Part shown: piece by piece, positions 49,391-61,600 of the stretch
Numbering within the stretch: position 1 is the stretch's first letter
How the letters are laid out: every line of letters starts with the position of its first letter
Assembly: GCF_000003815.2 (NCBI RefSeq)
Contig: NC_049981.1
Span: 15,303,514-15,367,513 of the forward strand
DNA length: 64,000 nucleotides
From: Branchiostoma floridae
Lineage: Eukaryota; Chordata; Leptocardii; Amphioxiformes; Branchiostomatidae
Direction: 5' to 3'
Notes under the pieces: generated by a model
Told to the model about the DNA's origin: nothing
Databases searched by the model: none
Seen by the model: the letters and a program-made list of their open reading frames with translations, nothing else
Program-made: the position numbers and the translations under genes

Positions 49391-52300
49391 GACAGTCATT
49401 GTCTTAGAAATTATGATTGGACTATGAACGTTCATGCTGATATTAAATGTCGAATGTGACAGGACTAGACTATACAAGGATCTTACATTCAAAGTTATGA
49501 ACTTGTGTTCAGGTAAGCACACTGGGTCACTCTTCTCTTGTCGATAAGTTTGTTGGGTTCTTTTACTTAGAGGTTTGACGCCTGGTATTAGTATCTCACT
49601 TTTATGCCTCACAAGCTTCACGTGTGAAAACCTTCACCTTTAATCTACAAGCAACATAGTGAAGACTCAATGTACTCATCACTCACTACCGCCCACCCCC
49701 ACAGGCGCTCTAACCCTGATACGCACCTGGCCCATGCCTTCACTTAACCAGAGTTCTAAAGCCGACAATTTACACAACCGAGGCAGTAGAAATTACGATG
49801 AACTATAATGAGATAAATTGAGGCCAGAGAGATACCGAGAGAGACTTATTGAGGTAATTGTTGGCTTGTCCTGAGCGATACATGTACATGTACTCAATAG
49901 GTAAGTTCTTGGTACTTGAGCAATAGATAACACTTTGCGCCTTCTGCTGAAAGTGCATTGAAGAATAACGTCAAATGCTGATTTACCTCGTCTGAGATGA
50001 CTTTGGGATCCATCAGAAAACGGCTGGCAATCGTATTGAGATGAAATAATGAAATAGTCAATCGTATCTAGCCTCAGTATGTTGCGGGCTTTACTTAAAC
50101 CTAAATCCGCAAACCTTTTATTCAACTATACACGGGATAATAACAGTCGTGTTCTGATTATATATGGGGTGTACAAAATGTGTATACCCGCCACTCAGAA
50201 CCCGGTATATAATAAGAACCCATTCATAAAGTTGCACAAAGTTAGAGATGAAAGGACCTCTGTGGGTTTACACTTACCAACAATACTACCATGCATGCAG
50301 TTTTAGAATCAAGCCTCAAGATAAATTTCAGCCTATGATGATGGCTTTACAGTGCAATTTACAGCCACCTGTGGATAGTGAAATGGATAGATATCACCTC
50401 TTGCACAAGTTTTAAGTGCATGTGTTTTACGCTTTTACGTAACTATACCCTTGTATGCGACTTTGGGTGTCGCACACAATTTTTAGAGCAGCTGCTTCGT
50501 CGCGATCTATTGAAAGTCATCCCCGCGAGCTATGATGGCACAAGGGCTGGACGGACCAGCAGTTGGGTGCCCCCTCTATTTCCAGAAGGACATTGCAACC
50601 CAAGCCTTCCCGAGCTGCACACGGCGCCCGCTCCGAGCCCATAGAGAGCATGTAGAGAACGCTCAGCTGGGGCGGAAGTGACGTGTGGTGCGTCCGCGGG
50701 CGACGTCCTTGGTGCTGAAACAGGAGATCTCGGCCATACAGGCTGGAGGCCGTCCTGTAGTATCCAATCAGAGTTCTGGCTCCGGTTGTTTTTTACGTTT
50801 CTTTAAGCATTTTTTGGTATATAGAGTGCCCAATAAGTATGCATAAATACACGTCAGAAATAGCCGGAGCCGAACCTCTGCTTGGAGAGTAGCCGCCATG
50901 ATGAAGAATGTGTATGTTGGGATGTTGGGACTTCCAGACGCAAGGGAAAAAGTAATTGAGGTATCCTGGGGTAGTTTAGGTCAATGAACATCACGCTAAT
51001 ATAAAGCCGTCGCGTCCTCAACCAAAGTAAAATCATGATGCCTTTTACGTACTAGTTAGTTGTAAATACGTAAGTAAATACGACTTATCCTCTATGACTC
51101 GCGTTTCCAGCCAAGCACACCGGGTTACCTCTACTTTTCTCGATAAATGTGTTGTTGTTTTTTTTGGTCATGTGCAAACTTCTGAGGCCTGGCGCTTGAA
51201 GCTACCCTATTCACCTGGGGGCCGGTGTTACGTCACCATCCAAAATAGAATCCCTAGTCCCTTCCGTGCGGGCAAAATAAGGCCGTATCGATTAAAGACG
51301 CGTACACAATGACCCTCCGATGCAACTACTGATAGAAATGTCCCGGGGCGGTTTTAGCAACTTCAGAGTCGCTCAGATGAAACAATTACAGACACTGCGA
51401 CCTTCACAAAAAGGGTACCGACAGAAAACATACCCGGGCACAACACTAGGGGAAATTGATTTCCCTTGCTAAGGTATAAGGAATTCGAGGTTCAAAGGTC
51501 CCAAAATCAATAATCGGCCCCTTCGAGAACTAAATGTATATTACAGTCCCGTCAGTGATAATATGATATAAAGCATGCAATGTCAACCGTTTGCAGACAA
51601 CAGTATTGTTTGATGATAGACGTTCCTGCCAACACAGCGTATACAAAATGTATTAGAATGCCAGTTCCATACGAATGCAATGATTTCAAATCTTGTGGAT
51701 CGCAGTTTCCAATCTACACTTTAATAAAGGAGTAATGATATCCACCTTGCGTTAGCTAGGTTGACAAGGCTAAGTGTGGTCCGTTCGTTCAAACTGATGG
51801 CGTAAAACTGCTACTATATTACAAATCGGCTTCACGAGTTCCTTGACATGCTAATTGTATATGCTTGGTGCGTATCCTAATGTGTACTGGTTCTCAGATT
51901 AACGTCCCATACGAGAGGATGTCCATAACTAAAGTTAGGTACTCAGTCAAGTACGTCTGAGTCAAGGGAGGACATTGGTGCAAAGTGAATTTCTTTCGGA
52001 CACAACACTGCCGTTACATGTATAACCTGCTTGGGATTCTAATCCAGAATCTCTAGATGCCAGATTAAGTACGCTTTCCATAAAGGCCACAAATATCTCA
52101 CTGTAATGAGATAATTAAATTGCATTGCGAGGTTCTTCCCTTTTCTCAATCCAAGTTAAGACGATGCGTCGACACCAAACATGAATATATAAATAAAATG
52201 TCACGTACTTGACTTGTAGAAACACATCCGCGCATTCAACCTGTGCCGAGGGAATGCAGGAGCAAAGGTAATGTGTCTGTCGGCGTCAATCTTGTAAGAT

Positions 52301-53841
52301 GGCGCGTTCATCGGATTAAAGTAAATCCTTACACATTCATAACCTGTGACAGGCATATATGTATACAATAGATGATATCTGCAACAGACATTGAGGAAAG
52401 CTTTTTTTCACTCCGCCATTAAAGCCTTTTGATGGTGAGCTTTTATATAGAATACGTTTAGAATGCATTACATGGTACAATGCATTGTTATCAGCCTAGG
52501 CTTGAGGTGTTCCAAAAGTTCTTTTTACACGAACCATCGCAGAGTGTAACTCGTTCCCCAAATTAAGAGAACATCGATATCAACTCTTGGTAACTTTAAA
52601 GAACGCCTGCCGCTAGAGGTGCAGAGGTTGGGTGTGACAAGTCTTTCAGGGTAATTATCAGCTGGAAGGCACCTGTTGGCTAAGGTTAGTGGCGCCATCG
52701 TGGCTGATGGAAAACTGGAAACGTTGCAGGTGTAAACTATGGCAACCTGCTGACTTCGGTTTGGGAGGTAAAAGGCGGTGGAAGGAGAGGTTTGCATGGT
52801 TTCTTCATGTCAATACTTTGCTCTAGACATAGTGGGTAAATAATAACAATCAACTGCCCCAATCAAAAAGACTATGGGACTACATTTGTACTTACCTGGC
52901 ATCTTCACTATGTCTGGTTGTGTTCTTGTAATAACGGCCTGCAGGCATGCGGTTGTATACCATACAACTGGTCCAGGGCTTTCCCTATGCTGGGTATTCA
53001 CAAGTTCTTATAGAGTGGCGCAGACTCCGCCCTTTAATGAATATGCACACAAAATTGTCGTCTTGAGAAACCACCATACGTTTCTGTTCGCCGTTTGTAC
53101 CTATGATTAATATCTAGTCTGGTTTAGAGTGACGTCACGTGGAGGGAACCGATGACTACACATGCAATACAGTGGTTCAGTGTTCAAACCTAGCGGGTGG
53201 GCCGACACTAGCTTTGCATAAATCCATTCTGATCCTCGGTGCACGTAGGTCAAAATGAACATGTGTCCATCAAGGAGGGCATCTTGGTCCATGACCATGT
53301 AGCCTGGTAATCATTCCTAAATATTAATGAGTATTCATTTGAATATATGGATAATATCCTCCTGGAACCTTAAAACTAATGCGAGCGTAAACTTAAAAAA
53401 GTTTGTCTAAAAACGTTGCCTTTATCATTACAAGGTCAGGAAGATGTTTACGTTATACAATACAAGGGCGTTTCATGTAAGAAAAGTTGTCTCAAGTTTT
53501 CTTGGTGTGAAAAGAAGAGGCAAAGAGTGATAGTGCTGCTTGTAGTCGTTGCTGAATAGTATGCGTAATTGAAGGAATGTGTTTACGCTGTAATGAAACC
53601 TATAACCAGCGTGTACGTGTGCGCGTGGCGCTGACCTCTGGTGCCCAGAGCACAGTCCGAGATTGCCGCTAACCTATACAATAAAAGCTATCATTAGGGG
53701 CATAATGTTCATCTAGATGCATTAAGTGCATGTCTCTGTGGCCTCGGCCTCTCAGCTTAACAGCAATGTCTTAAAGTCGGTCACATCAGCCCATGTAGTC
53801 ATTTTCTCGATTGAGACAGGACAGGGCTGCTTCAAAAATAT
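49391..53841. other. Intergenic DNA between the GPCR and WDR76 genes
   Basis: No supported gene. Segments at about 49500-49580 and 51105-51190 share the ACC.GGT...CTCTTTTCTCGATAA-type tail also found in ILF2 intron 6. A short GGGGTGTACA...TGTATACCC hairpin is near 50165. GC-rich patches at 50500-50760 and 52225-52325 show no recognisable protein; they could hold 5' exons or promoter sequence of unmodelled genes. Confidence 0.4.
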
Positions 53842-53974
53842 TAGTCTCTACCAGACTCCGGGTCGCTCAGGTCGCGCGCTGTGCCCTAGCCGGCTATACT
53901 CCTCTGGCCGGGTTACTCCTCTGTTTGTTCCATTTCTACGGATTTTCCAGCGACCCGGAGTCTGGTAGAGACTA
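53842..53974. mobile_element. Short MITE with 26-bp perfect TIRs
   Basis: 133 bp. The left end TAGTCTCTACCAGACTCCGG, continuing GTCGCT, is repeated exactly inverted at 53949-53974. Flanks CAAAAATAT and CAAAAAGAA share the first six bases and could be a decayed 9-bp TSD. No coding capacity. Confidence 0.75.
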
Positions 53975-54100
53975 CAAAAAGAAACCCTTTCATCTTCGTG
54001 AGTAGGGCTGTTGAATAGATACATTTGTAGGCTTAGTGCTTTGCCACAAGAGGCGGGATTTGGAATCTTAAAACAGATCTACCGGTGGTATAAGACAAAC

Positions 54101-54124
54101 TTCTTCTTCTTCTTCTTCTTCTTC
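54101..54124. repeat. (CTT)n microsatellite
   Basis: Eight TTC units. A run of 14 C lies further on at about 54319-54332. Confidence 0.95.
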
Positions 54125-54478
54125 GTATTGACGTCCAACTTCAAGTGGTTGAAGGCTCTGGACGTGGTTACGGGTCGTTTGGCTTTGGGTGGTCGCTTTT
54201 TGACACTTTACAGTTTGCTTTGTGTTTGTATGGGTGTATGGGTGAATAACCTAGCTCCTCAAGGCCTCCCTGCAGCTGGGAGCATAAACTTCCCGGTATA
54301 TATTCCTTTCCCGGCATTCCCCCCCCCCCCCCCTCCAAAAAAACCCCCAACAAATTAGGCCCCCAAGAGACGCCGGTGAAGGAGGCTAGTCACCTCTCCG
54401 AGGATGAACTGAACTTAAACTGAACTGTACAGCCTTCCTTAGTTCCTGACAACTTTTCAACTCAACTGTTACATAATG

Positions 54479-55270
54479 AAGGCAACTTTTTTGGGCCAAA
54501 CTTTTTTTATTCGCACCCTCGCGTCAGTTTTGACTTTATGTCATCCATACAATCAAATCAACTCCTTATTGATCCTTTAATATTTACGTTAACAAATAAC
54601 TGTTACATGNNNNNNNNNNNNNNNNNNNNNNNNNNNNNNNNNNNNNNNNNNNNNNNNNNNNNNNNNNNNNNNNNNNNNNNNNNNNNNNNNNNNNNNNNNN
54701 NNNNNNNNNCATTTTACGCTGCTTTGCCAATTTATTGTGTGGCTGAAAACTTTTTTGTTGTTGGTAACGGCCGAAAATTGGTGCGAGCGCGGATGTCATC
54801 CATATAATCAAATCAACATGGCCTTACCAACAACAAAAAAAAAGTAGCTGTAAAATGAGCACAAATATTCCGTAGATTGAAAAAAAAAGTATTAAAAAAC
54901 TGACAACTAATGCCATAGAATGCCAAAATAAATATGAATATCAGAATAAGATGTGAAAGGACAGAAAGAAAAAAATCTATTGTTGGTAGGGGGAGGTACC
55001 AGTACAGAAAATTCAGGTCCAGAGGATCATTTCCAGGTCCGGACCTGAACCTGATTGTCTGTGGAAACTTGAGAACTGGCAATACTCAAAACTATAAATT
55101 TTAGTCCTATGTTCAACCTTCCTGGCCACTTTGATTTCATACTGCTTCTGTACTGAAGGCAACTTTTTTTTTGGCCAAACTTTTTTTTTATTCGCTCGCT
55201 CGCATGAGTTTTGGAGTTCCCAGTGGATGTCATCCATATAATCAGATCAACATGGCCTTATTAAAAAGAA
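54479..55270. repeat. Three copies of a short dispersed repeat around an assembly gap
   Basis: A module of the type GGCCAAACTTTTTTTATTCG, then CTCGC, then ATGTCATCCATATAATCA, then ATCAACATGGCCTTA occurs at about 54479-54570, 54740-54835 and 55158-55262, all on the plus strand. The first copy varies at the end; the second has a different front part. The gap of exactly 100 N at 54610-54709 lies between copies one and two. Confidence 0.7.
54610..54709. other. Assembly gap (100 N)
   Basis: A run of exactly 100 N, the usual length for a gap of unknown size. Confidence 1.
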
Positions 55271-55590
55271 AATGAGACGTGACCATATTGGGAAGCGTGC
55301 AGCATTTCCGAATTTTAAATATTACATCTTTTGTCATGTATGCAGGTATGCCTTTGTTTAATGAAATGAGTAATAGTAATTTAGATATAAATTCATATTC
55401 TACGTGGTACCTTAGGTCATCATATTCACCACTTAATCACCTTTATATCATATGCCCAGTGCTATCTACCCTACAAACAAAGTGAATGATCCCACTTCCG
55501 AATTGTTGGCCCAGGACTCTGAATATAGTCAGTAGGAGTTTTATAACAGTGACGGCTATTCAATATCCACGTTCTGGGGCCTTCCAAAGT

Positions 55591-55613
55591 TATATAAAGT
55601 AGTTGGCGGGAAA
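55591..55613 (+). promoter_or_regulatory. TATA-like box and E2F site upstream of WDR76
   Basis: TATATAAAG at 55591-55599 is followed by TTGGCGGGAAA at 55603-55613, a close match to the E2F consensus. They lie 58-80 bases before the probable start codon. Human WDR76 is a well-known S-phase-expressed gene, so an E2F site here makes sense. The transcription start would be near 55620, which is inferred. Confidence 0.5.
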
Positions 55614-55670
55614 GCAGAGCGTGTGTTTGAGTCAGAATTACCTCGAAAATCTAGCGTTTTACCTCACAAA

Positions 55671-58600
55671 ATGCCGACCAGAAGCAAGCGATCGCTCGCA
55701 AGCAACGACAGAAAGTCTCCTAGAATATCCAAGCAAGCGAAGGTGAGTAGGTTGTCGAGTATTCGCACACATTTGGCGCAAAATCGTAGGGTGAAGCCTG
55801 TCCCCCCTCACTGGAGCCCCCGAAATTTGAGAGGTCACACAAGTTCACTATGTGGGTCCGTTGGGGGATTCTAGTACAGTAATAATATTTAAGGCGTCCC
55901 CTAATTGATGAAAGTAACCTTGTAGAATATGTGATTTCTCCATTAAGGTAACTGACGTTAATAGAATTGAGAGAAGTTTATTTGGGAGATAGAGATCGGC
56001 CGGAATTATTTTTTCGAGCGATTTATACGGTGTAGTGGTATCCCCCTTTCACATCATTATCCTCAAGATGGCGACCTATCCTCGTTTGGGACAAAAGTTC
56101 CCCCAAACTTGTTGAATATTTTCACAAGTTTTGCTGCATAGACGGTCTACACGGAGGTGGAAATCATCTAGAAAGAACCAGGTAATGTGTAAGCTTGCTT
56201 CTTTGACAGGTTTTGTGGGGTTTCTCTCCGAATTGCTGGGATTTTTGTTGGAGAAGAAATGAGAAAGTCCGAGATTTACATCCAAGCACGCCAAGCTAGC
56301 TAGACCGTGCCCTAAAAATTCACCTCATGTGTTAGAATTTTCTTACCGCCATCTATGTGAAGCGAGAAGTTATCTTGGGCTGTCTTGTTTGCATAATAAT
56401 TCACGGGTGGGAGCATTTTTCCTTGCTCGTTGTGCTTCTTTTTCCTAAGAAAAATCGTCAGTAAATTATTTGGCCACTCCAAAAGGGACAGAATTCCAAG
56501 CGTCCAGCCCTTTGTTGATCTTTGACGTAAACCTTTTGTTTACAACTGTATCTCTCTCTCTCTCCGTTTGTAAGAATTATGTTGCTTTGTTTAAAAAAGT
56601 TAAAAGGGAAAAGGTTGGGACGAAATTTGAGCCGAAGAACTGCATCATGAATATTCGCGAAGCTTGCATAGTTGTGGGCCAGGTTATGAATATGTAAATC
56701 TTTTGAAAAAGTGAGAGAATGGAAAGGTGGGAGGGGGGTATAAATGGAGGTAAACGTTCATAGATTTTTCACTTTGACAGCCAAGGTGTTTTGCCAATGT
56801 GTGCAGTATTTTCCATTCATGTGTAATTAAATTGTCATATACTTTAGTTTTGTAACTGTTATGCAGAGTTTGATTTGTATCTACCTCCTGAGTAAAAGAG
56901 GATTCCTGAAGACCACATTTGTTAGCACTTGGATATTTGTTATTTTGTGCAGACAGTTTCATAAACAGTTGAATTTAGAATTATTTTATTATATAGACAA
57001 TACAATATCTACAACTGCATAGGATTCAGAGATTACACACTTCTTCAGTGTCACTAGAATGAACTAGTAGTAGTACATGTAGAAATGATCAATACATGTA
57101 CTAGTATATCTCATGGATAAAAATAGTTGAACAACTCAACTCAAACTTTCAGTCAAAGTCACTAACTGCCAAGGGTGGTGTGCAAATGCCACTCATGTAA
57201 ATAATGTTTCAATAGTTCTTATGGAAAGATGACACAATATTGGAATGGTTAATATCATAGACGGGGAAGCGCAGGACAGGAGAATCCGTCAATATCATCA
57301 AAAAGCTCCTTGATGTCATAGAGACTGAATTGCCTTGGAATATTGTTAACCTGTATGTTTAACCTTCATCAATGAATTTAGGCTATTTTCTTTGATGCGT
57401 GATTGTTTCCTTTTGCCTTTCATTCATGGCCAGATCATGTTCTTGGTGTGCATGAGGCGCTATTTCTAATGGTGGTAACGGTGGGTGAAAGCAACTTACA
57501 CTGGTGCAAGTTTGGTTAGAAATTGCGTGTGTACTACACCAATTTTACATGCACAAACTTTCATATACATTACATGTGGTATTTCGAGCCCAGGCCAGAG
57601 AAAAGTTAGAGAAAGTTTTGGGGATCATATAGGCCCCACAGTATTTAGATCCTGTGATGTTGTATGTTGTTACTCTATTGTGAGTCATGAAATAACACTT
57701 ATTTTACTAATACACAGGTTGAAGTGGTCATCGTTGATAAGAGCCCTTCCAAGTATTCCACTGCAAGCAGTGATTCTATTCCTATCTCCAAGGTACGGTT
57801 TCACAGTGATTTGATTTCACGATATTGCTAATAGGAGGAAGGAGGTCTTTGCAGTGTTTTAACTTAAGTTTGTAATTGAAACAGTTCTGTACTTACTGAT
57901 ACTCAATTATGCATTTGAAACACATATAATGACATATTCTTAGTGCCATGAGTTTGCAGTTGAGAGGTCACCACAGAAACTGTAAAATAAAGTCAAAAAG
58001 ATTCACTGTACTGTACTGTACTGTACTGTTTGTTTTCCCTAATAATTTTGTCAAATACAGTTTTCCAATGTTAGAATAGAACATGCAAATACAGTGAAAC
58101 CTGTCTATAGGGGTCACTCAAGGGACTGGCCAATTTTGGCCCCTATGGGCAGGTGGCCCCTATAGGCAGTACAGCCAAAAAGGTACATTTCACCACAAGC
58201 AATAAGTGACACTTGGCATTCAGCTTTCACTGAGATACTCAGAGTATTTATTGACAGTATACATTTAAACTAAATATGAGTTTAAAACAAACAGTTTAAT
58301 CAAATACATTTATATTACTACTACTGCTACAGCACTGTAGCTGTTCCCTTATTTCTGTATTGTCAAAATGTATGTCAATCATGACTGTAACGATTTACAC
58401 AGAAGACATACTATTATTAGACATAATAACACTATAAATCTGAGTCCGACCGACACTTGCTCCGCTCGGAACGCCGAATTACCAACGTCAATGCGTGTCC
58501 CTTGGGAGTCGAAGCCTTCGACATCGTATGTCCGAGTCAAAACTGACAGACATTTGCTTGGTTCTCTTGTCTTTTATCCAGTTAGAATTGTCTGAACACG

Positions 58601-61600
58601 AAGTCAGCGCCGCCATTTTCCTTTGTTCCTCGATCTGAGCTTGGGTCACAGCGCGAGTCTCCGGCAACTTTGCCAATCGAAAAGACAAATCGTGTAAATT
58701 CCGCTAGTTGCCAGCAAAAATTAGACGTTCAATCACTACTGATCACAAGTTCATTTTCAATTCTAGGCATCAAAACGCCACAAAAACTTTCATTTCTTCA
58801 CGAGCTTGGCTTGACTTGTCTGCATGTGCCATTATGCCGAGATGGTCACATCGAAATAAAACTTTCTATACGTAGGCTTATTTCTTTGACAAAAATCTAA
58901 CTAAGTCTATTTCTCAAATAAATAACGTTGATTTAATTTATTTTAATCATTTGGTACCATAATTACGGTATTTTATGCTATACATTAGAATTCTTGTTGC
59001 GACATTTTACCTTGGCAAAAATGGTGTAGTCTATTGACCCCTATTGACCTTGTTTACCTGCTGCAGCGACGCCATCTTGGAAAATTTACGCAAATACGAT
59101 TCCGATATTTTTGGCCCGCGGAATACGAAAATTAGACCAGCTTACATGGATTTCAAGAACATATAACATCAGATACATGAACTGACGGTCTACTTGTAAA
59201 ATATGTCCATATAGTCTTCCAGTCTGCACAGAAATGACAATGTAGAGAAGGGTAGAGTGCAAAGAATCTGAGACGAGAAAAACGCCAACAACACTTTGTC
59301 TTTGGTGGAAAAACTTCGCATAAAATCACATAATTTTGTAAAGTGTTTCTTTATTCAATGTTTCCTTCGTAAATCGTCCAAGTTGAGCCTACATTTTGAT
59401 GTATTTAGAAATTGAAAAAAAAGTGAACCCCGCGTGGGTTTTAGCGTGGCGTATCGCGGCCGGCCAGGTGACCGCTATCGGCAGTGTTGGCAAAGCGGCC
59501 GGACCGAAAATCGTCTGGCCGCGACCGCATTCGACAGGTGACCGCTATAGACTATTTCTTAATGCTTAGGTCAATGGGAAAAATCCAAGGGACCGACAAA
59601 AAGTGACCGCAATGGCCAGGTGGCCCCTATACTCAGGTGACCCCTAAGGCAGGTTTCACTGTATTTCTTTGTCGGCAGCAAAGAAAGATGTTGATTCACT
59701 GTTGCATGAAGTGATTTGCATATTCCTATATACAATGGAGGTGCAACAGATGAAAAGAGGCATTCTGTTTTTGACATGGGAGTATTTTACTTTAGTTCTT
59801 GAAAGTGTAGCTCTGCCTGAGTAAAAGCAATTTTAACTTGCTGTCAGCACAAGAACTTCAAGTTTTGTCACCTTGAGTTATCTTACATGAAATCACAAAG
59901 AAATGTTAAAGAAAAACCTACGATGTTGTGTTTGGTGAACAAACCCTATTGTGTGTTTGTATTTTTCCTCAGACATCTGGACTACTGTAAAGCTAAAAAT
60001 TTCACTGCATTTTAACTTCAGACTTGGCAGTGATTTCTAATTGCAAGGATATGCTTTGACTTCCATCATTGTTTCATCCACAAAGACATTGTTAATAACT
60101 GATTTCCATTTGCAAAGATTTTTAAGAACTGCAAACCTTTGAATATAGTATTCGTAAAGAAAACTAGCTCAGCTGGAAATCTTGTTTCTTCTTTTATTTA
60201 TTCAGCTGAAGCAAAGAAATGGAAAAGGAAGGGCAACAAGAACTAAGGAAACACCAGCTAGCAAGCAGCCCCCCAAGGAAGCCCAGAAAGTCCTTTTCTC
60301 TAAAAGTAGGAAGATCATCTCTAGTGATGAAGAGGATGAAGACTCCAGAGATGAGAAGTCTAGTGATGAGGAATGGTCCAGTGAGGAGGAGACCTCCAGT
60401 GAGGATGTATCCAAAGATGAGGAAGAGCTATCCAATGAAGAGTCAACATCTAGTGATGAAGAATGGGGAGCTCGGGGTCCAGTTAAAAGAGTATGTTTTT
60501 GACTTAAATGATTTTCTACAATGTTTTAATGCCTGTAAACTTAAATACTAAAGACTTCGCTTTTAAATGCTGGCAAAAGACTAGCTTGAGACTTGATTAT
60601 AACATTAAAGGCTGTAAAAGACCTTTACATGCACTGGACTGTATTTAATTTGTCATTTCTTTTGATTCCAAATTAGAAAAAGACCACAAAGCCGATAAAG
60701 GCTGCAAAAGCTAAGAAAACTACAAAGCCACGTCCAAAGAAGGCATCTGGGAAAGCAAAAGCGTGTCCAAAGGATTCTGGGAAAGATACAGATGCCATCA
60801 TTGGAGCGAACCTAGACAGTGACTCGGATGATGACATTCCATGTGCTTCTGTAAGTGCATCTCTGTACTGTAGTTGTTGACATTTGATGACTATGCCTTC
60901 GTGCAACTTTGTAAAATGTTAACTGGAAACCTGTGACATAGATTGTTGTAGATATTTAACCTTCTTTCTGCCTCTTAACAGCACAGCCTATATAGATTTG
61001 GTGCAACATAGCTATCATAGCAGGACAAAAAAATATGCAGAAAAAAAATTCAAGTCCTTCTTTACAATCCACCAACCTCTCTGGGGGACTTGACCAATCA
61101 GATGAAGCAACACATATTGTGCCCTGTCAGACAGGTCAGGATTGGTGGCAATGCTTATAAACATGCCAGTATTGCACTTGTCCCGGCCTTTCTGATTGGT
61201 TAAAAGTCTGCTGTCTATCCTGTTGCTACGTTGAACAGATGAAGTCTATGATCAGACAATTGACATGTTCATCATCATCATTTGTCATCCTCTTAGGTGC
61301 AGCAAGTGACGTTTGACTTCCAGTACAGTCTGTCTTTCTGTGACATGTTCAAGTCACAGAGTGTTTTTTATTTGTCGCATGAAGAGAAATAACACACAGA
61401 TTAAGTGAAAATGTATGTAGGGGAGGAGATGTGTTCCATGCTTTATATATAACTTAAACATGTTGAGTCACTAATATAAACTTAACTGGCGATCAGAGAC
61501 AGAAAATAACAAGCTGTGATAATGCTGCACTGCACAGTTTTTGCACTTCTATCTATTGATAGATGTTACACTTTGCCTCTGTATGAGGTTGGACACTTAC

